NCBI GenBank assembly: GCA_947629845.1
Contig: CANRFD010000004.1
Span: forward strand, 1-27,445
Source: an uncultured Clostridia bacterium
GTDB taxonomy: Bacteria > Bacillota > Clostridia > Christensenellales > Borkfalkiaceae
Direction of reading: 5' to 3'
Length of the DNA: 27,445 nucleotides
Position numbers and translations under genes: made by a program. The notes beneath the pieces were generated by a model that was not told where the DNA came from, ran no database searches, and saw only the letters and a program-made list of their open reading frames with translations. How positions within the stretch are numbered: position 1 is the stretch's first letter; the number at the start of each line of letters is the position of its first letter. Shown one piece after another: positions 22,056 to 27,445 of the stretch.

Positions 22056-22564
22056 AGTACTTCGCCCTCGCCATCCCCGCCCTCTTTCTCGCCCTCTTCC
22101 TCTTTGCGCTCGTGCGGAAGATCAGGCTGTACGATTGCTTCACCGAGGGCGTAAAGGAGGCCGTTCCCCTCGTCCTCTCCGTCTTTCCCTACCTCGCCGC
22201 CATGCTCATGCTGTCCGAGCTGTTCGAGCGCAGCGGCCTCTCTGCGGCGCTCACGTCCGCCCTCGCGCCCGCCTTCCGCTTGCTCGGCATTCCGCCCGAG
22301 ATCGCCAAGCTCGTCCTTCTCAAGCCCTTTTCGGGCAGCGGCTCCACCGCCCTCCTCTCGGAGATCTTGGCGCAGTACGGGGCGGATAGCTACATTGCCC
22401 GCTGCGCCTGCGCCGCCTACGGTTCCGCCGAGACCGTCTTTTACATCTCCGCCGTCTATTTTGCGGGCTGTGCGCGGAAAAGCCTGATAAAACCCATCAC
22501 GATCGCCCTTTTCTCCAATTTTTCGAGCGTAATTTTGGGGTGCCTCTTGTGCCGCGTTCTGTGA
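22052..22564 (+). CDS. spmB: spore maturation protein B
   Basis: 170 residues, the usual length. Membrane protein partner of SpmA with a nucleoside-recognition domain: RLYDCFTEGVKEAVPLVLSV, FPYLAAMLMLSELFERSG, LLKPFSGSGSTALLSEILAQ (the conserved K-P-x-S-G-S-G-S stretch), YGADSYIARCACAAYGSAET and a terminal hydrophobic helix. Its ATG overlaps the spmA stop (ATGA at 22052-22055), so the pair is translationally coupled, as in Bacillus. Its presence marks a sporulating or recently sporulating lineage. Confidence 0.92.
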   Translation: MKYFALAIPALFLALFLFALVRKIRLYDCFTEGVKEAVPLVLSVFPYLAAMLMLSELFERSGLSAALTSALAPAFRLLGIPPEIAKLVLLKPFSGSGSTALLSEILAQYGADSYIARCACAAYGSAETVFYISAVYFAGCARKSLIKPITIALFSNFSSVILGCLLCRVL

Positions 22565-22677
22565 ATTGGTTCAACTTGTTCATTATTCTAAATTTATTGT
22601 TTTTCTCTGAAAAATTGTAACAAGTCTTGATATGATACAATGAAAAAGAAGTTTTTATAAATTTTTTTGTCAAATAA

Positions 22678-22706
22678 TTTACTTTTGAAAAAAACGCCTG
22701 TATAAT
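22678..22706 (+). promoter_or_regulatory. possible sigma-A promoter of an orphan transcript
   Basis: TTTACT (22678-22683), 17 bp, TATAAT (22701-22706), in AT-rich DNA after spmB, with no gene on the plus strand downstream. Confidence 0.5.
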
Positions 22707-22712
22707 AAAAGC

Positions 22713-22802
22713 ACAAACAGCGGAAACGCATAAAACAGCTCATAATTTTTCCCCCTTATCATATGCAAAACCCCTCGGAGCGCGAGTTCCGGGGGGTTTT
22801 GC
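22713..22802 (+). ncRNA. possible short transcript of about 90 nt
   Basis: Lies between the promoter at 22678-22706 and the 16-bp hairpin at 22765-22802. It contains a small GCGG-AAA-CGC hairpin-like site (22719-22728) and a C/U-rich single-stranded stretch (22747-22758) but no reading frame. It is weaker than the RNA at 18011 because the hairpin lacks a long external U-tract. Confidence 0.35.
22765..22802. terminator. long hairpin, possible bidirectional terminator
   Basis: GCAAAACCCC..CGGA pairs with TCCG..GGGGTTTTGC, about 16 pairs around a GCGCGAG loop. A/T runs in the lower stem are the form used by terminators that work on both strands. Confidence 0.6.
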
Positions 22803-22893
22803 TTATATTGCTTGTTTTGCTTGTACGTTCGAGGGATTTTCGCCCCCTCCTCGGGAGGAAGCGAAGCGGCTCTTGCCCATCCGCTTATCCACC

Positions 22894-23019
22894 GCGTCAT
22901 CCTGAGCCGAACTGCTGTACGAAGTCCAAAACGGCCTATCCGCGAAGGATCCCGAACAACGAAGTCCGAACTCTCCATATCGGGATTCTTCGGTCACTAC
23001 GCTCCCGTCAGAATGACGC
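22894..23019. repeat. R4 element, 126 bp, MITE-like
   Basis: Ends GCGTCATCCTGA (22894-22905) and TCAGAATGACGC (23008-23019) are inverted, 11 of 12 matching. The right 75 bp (GCGAAGGATCCCGAA, TCCATATCGGGATTCTTCGG) are nearly identical to 24824-24898. It carries no reading frame. Confidence 0.75.
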
Positions 23020-23093
23020 GTAGCCCAAGTACTACCCCCCCCCGCGGCACATAATAACGTCATGCCGCCCCCTCCTTAAAAGGGGTGGGACTT

Positions 23094-24518
23094 TCACTGT
23101 TTCCGTTTTTGCTTATACAGCTTCTTCGCGGGGTCGGTGCACTCCGCAAACACGAGCAGCACGCTGTACAAAAGCCCGGGGCCGATGTTAAAGAAGTTGC
23201 AGTCCAAAAGGCTCGTCAAAAGCAGCGCCCCGACGCAGAAGAAGGAGAACGTCTTTTCCGTCGTGGGGTGGCGGAAGTACATCCACAGCGTCTCGCCGCG
23301 GTGATAGAGGTAGGCGAGGAGCGCAACGATGCCGCCGCTCGCGAGGAGCTGGAAGATGGTATTGTGCGCACGGGGCGGGATGAACGAGCCGGGCTTGCCG
23401 GCAACGTAGCCCGACGAATGGTAGAACCCCTTCCCGAAGGCGGGCGCTTCGAGGAAATCCTGCCAGCACGCCTTGTAGATGTTGAAGCGGTTGGAGTCGT
23501 CCATGCCGTTGGTGAAGAAGGAGGAGAAGATGATGTTTGTCTCGTCCCGCTTGACGACGAGCCCGATCCCCACCGCCAGCACGAATGCGGCGAGCACGAC
23601 GAACACGCCGATCTTTTCCTTCTTTTGCGCCTTGACGAGGGCCGCGATGCCGCAGGCGGCGAACACGACGACGGCGGAGAGGATGCTTCCGCGGCTCTGC
23701 GTGAGCACGACGCCGAGGAAGAACACGCACCCTGCGATGGTGTACAGCCAGCCGAACCGCTTCTTGGCGGCAAAGTAGAAGGGCGCGGGCACGCATATCG
23801 CCATGATGCAGCCCACGTTGTTATACACGCCCCAGCCCGTGTAGAGCGCACCGCGGACGAGCTTTCCGTCCACGATGACGCCGGGCAGGAAGTACATGCC
23901 GATGATCTCGGCGAGCATGCCGACGCCCACGGCGAAGAACACGGTGGCGAAATATTCCGCCTTCACGTTGCGCCAGTCGACGGTGTAGTAGAAGAAAAAG
24001 TAAAATACGGCCAGCGACACGATCTGCACAAACCCGTACAGCGCGGTGTCGAAGGCGTAGTAGCCGGAGAACAGGCCGCCGAGCATATAGGCGGCGCCGA
24101 GCACGGCAAAGCCGATGGCAAGCCGCGGCGCCCGCTTCTTGGGCAGCTCCCAGAAGGAGAGCAGCATCCTCCCGATGAAGAGCACGACGGCAAAGGTGAG
24201 AATGACGCCGAGCTGGAAGAGCGCCTCGGGTTGGCGGAACGCCGACGTCTCGGGGAAGCGCCCGGGGTTGTTCTTTGCGGAGAACGTCATGTAGCCACAG
24301 CAGACGATGGGCACGATGCCGAGCGTATCTTCGCAGACAAGGAGGCAGGTGACGCCGATGACGAAGTAGATATAGTAGACGGGCAGCTCGGCGCCGAAGA
24401 TCTCGGAGACGGCCATGAGCGCGGCGATGAGCGCGCAGTACCACGGCGAACGGAAGAACTTCCGCAGCGCCTGTATGGCTTTGGTTTTTTCGAGTTTGGG
24501 AAATGCGGCTGTGAGCAT
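23094..24518 (-). CDS. O-antigen ligase/polymerase-type (Wzy_C) membrane protein
   Basis: 474 residues from the ATG at 24518. About a dozen hydrophobic segments, for example YYIYFVIGVTCLLVCEDTLG, LFQLGVILTFAVVLFIGRML, FYFFFYYTVDW and FVVLAAFVLAVGIGLVV. A large extracellular region before the last helices holds ETNIIFSSFFTNGMDDSNRF, FGKGFYHSSGY and RAHNTIFQLLASGG. The LTQSRGSIL segment and the R-x-H-N-x-x-x-x-x-x-x-x-G motif are those of the Wzy_C/RfaL family. In Gram-positives such proteins polymerise or transfer surface glycans. No glycosyltransferases adjoin, so it is an orphan. A promoter lies 6 nt before ATG and no SD is present, implying a leaderless mRNA; a TTG start at 24524 is possible but less likely. 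Confidence 0.85.
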   Translation of the reverse strand: MLTAAFPKLEKTKAIQALRKFFRSPWYCALIAALMAVSEIFGAELPVYYIYFVIGVTCLLVCEDTLGIVPIVCCGYMTFSAKNNPGRFPETSAFRQPEALFQLGVILTFAVVLFIGRMLLSFWELPKKRAPRLAIGFAVLGAAYMLGGLFSGYYAFDTALYGFVQIVSLAVFYFFFYYTVDWRNVKAEYFATVFFAVGVGMLAEIIGMYFLPGVIVDGKLVRGALYTGWGVYNNVGCIMAICVPAPFYFAAKKRFGWLYTIAGCVFFLGVVLTQSRGSILSAVVVFAACGIAALVKAQKKEKIGVFVVLAAFVLAVGIGLVVKRDETNIIFSSFFTNGMDDSNRFNIYKACWQDFLEAPAFGKGFYHSSGYVAGKPGSFIPPRAHNTIFQLLASGGIVALLAYLYHRGETLWMYFRHPTTEKTFSFFCVGALLLTSLLDCNFFNIGPGLLYSVLLVFAECTDPAKKLYKQKRKQ

Positions 24519-24524
24519 ACGCAA

Positions 24525-24553
24525 ATTATAACAGTTTCGATTTTCGATTGCAA
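24525..24553 (-). promoter_or_regulatory. promoter predicting a leaderless O-antigen-ligase mRNA
   Basis: Minus strand TTGCAA (24548-24553), 17 bp, TATAAT (24525-24530), then TTGCGT and ATG (24518). The -10 to ATG distance is 6 nt, the same as at the PHP gene. Confidence 0.65.
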
Positions 24554-24591
24554 GTTATTTTTAACATTTTGTCACAATTTGTTGGAACACC

Positions 24592-24679
24592 TCCTCGGCT
24601 CCCATTTGGGGGCGGGCAGCGGCGTCCCCCTCGGCTCCCCCGTTTGGGGGAGCTGTCACGAAGTGACTGAAGGGGTTCT
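24592..24679. repeat. R1 repeat, truncated unit plus full unit
   Basis: The truncated unit CTCGGCTCCCATTTGGGGGC-GGGCAGCGGCG precedes a canonical unit ending CTGAAGGGGTT, the same arrangement as at 4030-4124. Confidence 0.9.
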
Positions 24680-24715
24680 CACCAAGTACCTCTATCCCCC
24701 GCTCGCTCGTCTACC

Positions 24716-24898
24716 GCGTCATCCTGCCCCGCCCGCACACATTATGCCGTCGAAGGGCGGCACGAGCCCCACAGGGGCGAAGTAGCCGAATTGTTTTACG
24801 CAGTCCGTTGCGGCTTATCCGCGAAGGATCCCGAATAACGAAGTCCGAACTCTCCATATCGGGATTCTTCGGTCGCTGCGCTCCCGTCAGAATGACGC
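24716..24898. repeat. R4 element, 183 bp
   Basis: Starts GCGTCATCCTG and ends TCAGAATGACGC. The right third matches 22945-23019 with about three differences; the centre contains the CGGCACGAGCC...GGCGAAGTAGCCG block seen in R3 copy 2. Confidence 0.75.
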
Positions 24899-24953
24899 GT
24901 AACACAAGTGCGTCCCGCCATACAAAATCACGTCATGTTACGTCCTGCTTCCT

Positions 24954-24998
24954 GCCCCCTCCTCGGGAGGGGGTGTCCCGTAGGGACGGGGGTGGGGT
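24954..24998. repeat. R6 repeat, copy 2
   Basis: CCCCCTCCTCGGGAGGGGG then TGTCCCGTAGGGACGGGGGT, matching 4178-4221 with a single substitution in the first loop. Confidence 0.85.
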
Positions 24999-25009
24999 CA
25001 TACTAATTT

Positions 25010-25105
25010 TGTCATGTCGACCGAAGGCGTAGCCGAAGTGGAGACATCTCTACCTTATTTTGAGATTTCTCCACGCGCCGCTTATGCGGCTTGGTCGAAA
25101 TGACA
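25010..25105. repeat. R5 repeats in facing orientation
   Basis: A plus-strand unit (25010-25050, TGTCATGTCGACCGAAGG...GGAGACATCTC) and an inverted unit (25062-25105, whose complement begins TGTCATTTCGACC and ends GGAGAAATCTC) form a large imperfect palindrome. Confidence 0.8.
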
Positions 25106-25136
25106 AGAAAACCGCTTCACTCGCGCACAATGACGT

Positions 25137-25262
25137 CCCCCTTGGCTCCCCTTGGGGGCGGGCAACGGCTCCCCTTGGCTCCCCCGCTTGGGGGTGGGCA
25201 GCAATCCCCCTCGGCTCCCCCGTTTGGGGGAGCTGTCACGAAGTGACTGAAGGGGTTCTCCG
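25137..25262. repeat. R1 repeat, three units in tandem
   Basis: Two shortened units (to GGGCAACGG and GGGCAGCAA) and one canonical unit (25206-25262) with GTCAC-GAA-GTGAC. The canonical unit ends about 26 nt before the rsmI stop, so it could act in rsmI mRNA 3' end stability or termination. Confidence 0.9.
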
Positions 25263-25288
25263 TCAAGAAAACCCCTCCACAATGCCGC

Positions 25289-26092
25289 CTACATATCCAC
25301 CGTTTCCTTATACAGCGTGCTCTTGGGCACGCCGCGGTCGCGGGCGACGCGCTTGAGCGCCTCCTTTTTATCCAGCCCCTCGTCGAGATAGGCCTGCAGA
25401 TGTTCGCGCACCGAACGTTCGCACAGCGGGTTTTTCCTCTTTTCCGCCCCCGAAACGACGAGCACGTATTCCCCCCTCTTCTCGCCGCCGAGCCCCGCGG
25501 CGAGGGTAAATTCCCTGCTCTCCTCGTGGATCTTGGTGATCTCCCGCACGGCACAGGCGCGGCGGTCGCCCAAAACTTCCGCCATATCGGCGACGTACCC
25601 GTCCACATCCTGCGGGGCGCAGTGGAAAACGAGGGTCTCGCGCGCATCGGCATAGGCCTCCAGCAGGGCGCGGCGTTCCCCCTTTTTGTCGGGCAAAAAT
25701 CCCAAAAATGTGAACCTGTCTGCGGGAAATGCGGAGAGGACGAGCGCGGAGAGGGCGGCGTTCGCCCCGGGCAGCACGGTGTACGGCTCCCCCTCCTCCT
25801 TGAGAATGCGGCACACCTCCCGCCCCGGGTCGGAAATGACGGGCATGCCCGCGTCCGAGACGACGGCGACGGCCTTCCCCTCCCGCGAGAGGGCGATCAT
25901 CTTCCCCGCCGCCTCCCGTTCGTTGAACTTGTGGCAGGAGAGCAGCGGTTTTTTGATGCCGTACGCCGTCAGCAGTTTTATGGTGTGGCGGGTGTCCTCG
26001 CAAAAGATGACGTCCGCCTCCCGCAGGGCGTCGAGCGCGCGCAGCGTGATGTCCTTGAGATTTCCGATGGGCGTTGCGACGAAACTTATCAT
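25289..26092 (-). CDS. rsmI: 16S rRNA (cytidine1402-2'-O)-methyltransferase
   Basis: 267 residues from the ATG at 26092 (SD GGGAG 5 nt upstream); the open frame before it is non-homologous. RsmI methylates the ribose of C1402 in the 16S P-site region. Class III (SAM/TIGR) methyltransferase motifs: VATPIGNLKDITLRALDALR (5-24), CEDTRHTIKLL (31-41), VVSDAGMPVISDPG (77-90), TVLPGANAALSALVLS and FLGFLPDKKGER, with the usual C-terminal helical domain ending CARERGVPKS-like KRVARDRGVPKSTLYKE. It is separated from trmN6 by 38 nt containing a hairpin. Confidence 0.96.
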   Translation of the reverse strand: MISFVATPIGNLKDITLRALDALREADVIFCEDTRHTIKLLTAYGIKKPLLSCHKFNEREAAGKMIALSREGKAVAVVSDAGMPVISDPGREVCRILKEEGEPYTVLPGANAALSALVLSAFPADRFTFLGFLPDKKGERRALLEAYADARETLVFHCAPQDVDGYVADMAEVLGDRRACAVREITKIHEESREFTLAAGLGGEKRGEYVLVVSGAEKRKNPLCERSVREHLQAYLDEGLDKKEALKRVARDRGVPKSTLYKETVDM

Positions 26093-26102
26093 AATTTCTC
26101 CC

Positions 26103-26127
26103 AAAACCGCGCAAACGCTGCGCGTTT
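26103..26127 (-). terminator. hairpin between trmN6 and rsmI
   Basis: AAAACGCGCA / TGCGCGGTTTT with one bulge, followed by only four T on the minus strand and then the rsmI SD. It could be a partial terminator or a processing site. A 22-nt core is identical to the terminator at 12672-12693. Confidence 0.5.
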
Positions 26128-26130
26128 TCG

Positions 26131-26796
26131 CTATTTTTCGTTGACCGCTTCGGGCAGAACGTCCAGCCCCGCCTTGCCCCCCTTTACGGCGAGGACGAGG
26201 GCGAGGTAGGGCTTCTGCCCCCGCCGCCCGCACACGAACTGCAGCTTTTTGGGCTGCAAGTTGTGCAAGGCAAGGGCGGAGAACAGCTCCGCGAGCCTGT
26301 CCGCCCGCAGGCACAGCGCGAACCTGCCGCCGAATTTAAGGCAGCGCGCCGCCGAGGCGCACAGCTCGTCCAGCGTCAGGGTGAGCTCCCTGCGGCAGGC
26401 GGCGTTCTCCCTCTTTTCAAAGCCGCCGCCCTCCCTTTCGTAGGGCGGGTTGCAGAGGATGAGCGAGAACGCCTCGACGTACTTTGCGGGGATTTCCTGC
26501 ACGCGCACGTTCTCCACGGCAAAGACGTTTTCCAGCCCGTTGAGCGCCACCGTCTTGCGGGCGAGCGCGGCGAGCGGCTGCTGCATTTCGAACAGCGTTA
26601 CGCCGTTTACGCCAATATTCTCGGCGTAAAAGTGCAGCCCCACGATGCCGCAGCCCGCGCAAAAATCGGCGACGCGCTCCCCCCTCTTCGCCCTTACGAA
26701 GCGCGAGAGGAGCACCGCGTCCGAGGTGAAGCGGTACAGCTCCGTGTCCTGTATGATGCGGTATCCGCCGACAAGCAGCGGCTCTACGATCTCCAT
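26131..26796 (-). CDS. trmN6: tRNA1(Val) A37-N6-methyltransferase family protein
   Basis: 221 residues from the ATG at 26796 (GGAG very close, 2-3 nt). Rossmann methyltransferase with motif I DFCAGCGIVGLHFYAENIG (44-62), LFEMQQPLAALARKTVALNG, and catalytic NPPY at 116-119 (LILCNPPYEREGG), the set of N6-adenine methyltransferases of the TrmN6/YabB type. In Bacillus the orthologue lies in the same place between ricT (yaaT) and rsmI. The exact tRNA substrate in this organism is inferred from family and position only. A terminator separates it from the ferredoxin gene. Confidence 0.9.
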   Translation of the reverse strand: MEIVEPLLVGGYRIIQDTELYRFTSDAVLLSRFVRAKRGERVADFCAGCGIVGLHFYAENIGVNGVTLFEMQQPLAALARKTVALNGLENVFAVENVRVQEIPAKYVEAFSLILCNPPYEREGGGFEKRENAACRRELTLTLDELCASAARCLKFGGRFALCLRADRLAELFSALALHNLQPKKLQFVCGRRGQKPYLALVLAVKGGKAGLDVLPEAVNEK

Positions 26797-26811
26797 TTCT
26801 CCGTCAAAATG

Positions 26812-26837
26812 AAAAGCGCGGCGACGCCGCGCTTTTT
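26812..26837 (-). terminator. intrinsic terminator after the ferredoxin gene
   Basis: GCGCGGCG/CGCCGCGC stem flanked by A and T runs (AAAAAG...CTTTT), 12 nt after the ferredoxin stop and 15 nt before trmN6. Confidence 0.75.
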
Positions 26838-26849
26838 CCTTTCGCAAAC

Positions 26850-27020
26850 TTACTCGGCGGTGATGGCGCCGGTGGGGCAGCCGTCCTCGCAAGCGCCGCA
26901 GTCGATGCAGGCGTCGGGATCGACGACGTACGTCGTATCGCCGGGCGTGATGGCGCCGACAGGGCAGGTATCCGCGCATGCACCGCAGGAGATGCAAGCA
27001 TCCGTAATTTTGTGAGCCAT
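26850..27020 (-). CDS. clostridial-type 2[4Fe-4S] ferredoxin
   Basis: 56 residues, the classic size. Two cluster motifs: C9-x2-C12-x2-C15-x3-C19-P in CISCGACADTCPVGA and C38-x2-C41-x2-C44-x3-C48-P in CIDCGACEDGCPTGA. It is a low-potential electron carrier for enzymes such as pyruvate:ferredoxin oxidoreductase and hydrogenase. SD GGAGGT sits 6-7 nt before ATG. It has its own promoter (27050-27078) and terminator, so it is a monocistronic unit lodged between ricT and trmN6, a position where Bacillus has no ferredoxin. Confidence 0.96.
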   Translation of the reverse strand: MAHKITDACISCGACADTCPVGAITPGDTTYVVDPDACIDCGACEDGCPTGAITAE

Positions 27021-27049
27021 AATTTAACCTCCGTTAAAATCTTATGCGT

Positions 27050-27078
27050 ATTATATCACATCTTTTCGCATTCGTAAA
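27050..27078 (-). promoter_or_regulatory. sigma-A promoter for the ferredoxin gene
   Basis: Minus strand TTTACG (27073-27078), 17 bp, TATAAT (27050-27055), 30 nt before the start codon. Confidence 0.65.
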
Positions 27079-27091
27079 GTGCTTTTTCCGA

Positions 27092-27445
27092 TTATTCGGA
27101 AATTTTATCGGAATCGTCGTCCTTGTCGTCCTTGTCGTCCTTGTCGTCCTCGCCGGCGGCGCGGCGGAACTTGAGCGCGTCGAGCGGGAAATCGCGGTAC
27201 AGCAGCGCGCCGTCCTTCTCGATCTTCACGCGCACCGTCATCTTCAGCATGTCCGTCGAGATGACGGAGCCCCGCCCCTCGGGGGAATCCACCATGGAGC
27301 CGATCTTGGGCATCTTCTTGAACGCCCCTGCGTAGTACTCGTTCTCGTAGGAGAGGCAGCACATCAGCCTGCCGCACAGCCCCGAAATTTTGTTGGGATT
27401 GAGCGAGAGCCCCTGGTTTTTCGCCATTTTGATGGACACCTTCCG
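27092..27445 (-). CDS. ricT: PSP1-domain protein RicT/YaaT (partial, N-terminus beyond the right edge)
   Basis: The last 118 codons are present. KMAKNQGLSLNPNKISGLCG followed by RLMCCLSYENEYY is the PSP1 signature; the cysteines of CGRLMCC are among the Fe-S cluster ligands of the RicT-RicA-RicF complex, which in Bacillus promotes RNase Y-dependent mRNA maturation, sporulation and competence. The MPKIGSMVDSPEGRGSVIST and VKIEKDGALLYRDFPLDAL segments complete the domain. The tail is a run of D-D-K units from a 9-nt microsatellite (27117-27153), a low-complexity extension. The position before trmN6-rsmI matches the Bacillus yaaT neighbourhood. Confidence 0.93.
   Translation of the reverse strand, partial: RKVSIKMAKNQGLSLNPNKISGLCGRLMCCLSYENEYYAGAFKKMPKIGSMVDSPEGRGSVISTDMLKMTVRVKIEKDGALLYRDFPLDALKFRRAAGEDDKDDKDDKDDDSDKISE

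Larger units (their letters stand above)
24554..25288. repeat. repeat mosaic between the O-antigen-ligase gene and rsmI, no gene
   Basis: I see no gene in this stretch. From left: R1 (24592-24679), R4 (24716-24898), an R3 fragment (around 24931), R6 (24954-24998), a facing R5 pair (25010-25105) and a triple R1 (25137-25262). Confidence 0.8.

Noticed and set aside
22615..22641. A promoter TTGTAA...TACAAT after spmB
   Set aside because: The spacer is only 15 bp, shorter than is functional for most sigma-A promoters; the one at 22678-22706 is better.
23085..24785. A plus-strand open frame of 566 codons
   Set aside because: It is the complement of the O-antigen-ligase gene, rich in Glu, His and Asp from antisense GC-rich codons, and ends in R1 repeat translation. 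The minus frame has clear membrane helices.
26131..26997. An extended start for the TrmN6-type protein
   Set aside because: The first 67 codons are arginine-rich and overlap the ferredoxin gene and its terminator. Homology-like sequence begins at the ATG at 26796.

Overview
The window is a chromosomal segment of a GC-rich, endospore-lineage member of Clostridia (Bacillota), probably an uncultured gut-type organism. The evidence is a spmA-spmB spore-maturation pair, a clostridial 2[4Fe-4S] ferredoxin, pyruvate phosphate dikinase, a BspA-type leucine-rich-repeat lipoprotein, an ECF-transporter S component, and the Firmicutes housekeeping neighbourhood PSP1/RicT - trmN6 - rsmI - metG - tatD - rsmA. 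Genus and species cannot be called from the sequence alone.

Left part (1-13 kb), mostly small independent units. It holds ppdK (cut by the left edge), a decayed minus-strand gene, a SecB-like chaperone, and a Nudix hydrolase with a histidine phosphatase. A five-gene operon follows: YqhD-like iron alcohol dehydrogenase, ECF S component, TetR regulator, aldo/keto reductase and flavodoxin, with a palindrome over its promoter. Next come an alpha/beta hydrolase preceded by a 42-codon stump of a short-chain dehydrogenase, an SH3-NlpC/P60 lipoprotein, a lipoprotein divergent from an XRE repressor with TATCTA-rich operators between them, and a PHP-family phosphatase whose promoter implies a leaderless mRNA.

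Right part (12.7-27.4 kb), the minus-strand RNA-modification and translation cluster. RicT (partial), ferredoxin, trmN6 and rsmI lie on the right. metG, tatD, a TatD-associated radical SAM gene, rsmA and a glutaredoxin-like gene lie on the left. metG-tatD-radical SAM and rsmA-glutaredoxin are joined by ATGA overlaps. The cluster is split between rsmI and metG by about 8 kb of accessory DNA. That DNA holds a candidate structured small RNA with its own promoter and terminator (18011-18153), a 1017-residue BspA-like lipoprotein, spmAB, a second possible small RNA and an O-antigen-ligase-type membrane protein.

The four largest intergenic stretches (3755-4379, 17.4-17.95 kb, 22.8-23.09 kb, 24.55-25.29 kb) are mosaics of at least six dispersed repeat families, called R1 to R6 here. 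R1 folds as an outer stem with two hairpins and one hairpin covaries between copies. An R1 copy is read in frame inside metG, where it forms part of the linker before the tRNA-binding domain. The 3' end of spmA contains a tandem of another repeat seen after the histidine-phosphatase gene. The most novel items are the orphan structured RNA, the repeat-encoded protein segments, and the TATAAT-N6-ATG leaderless genes.
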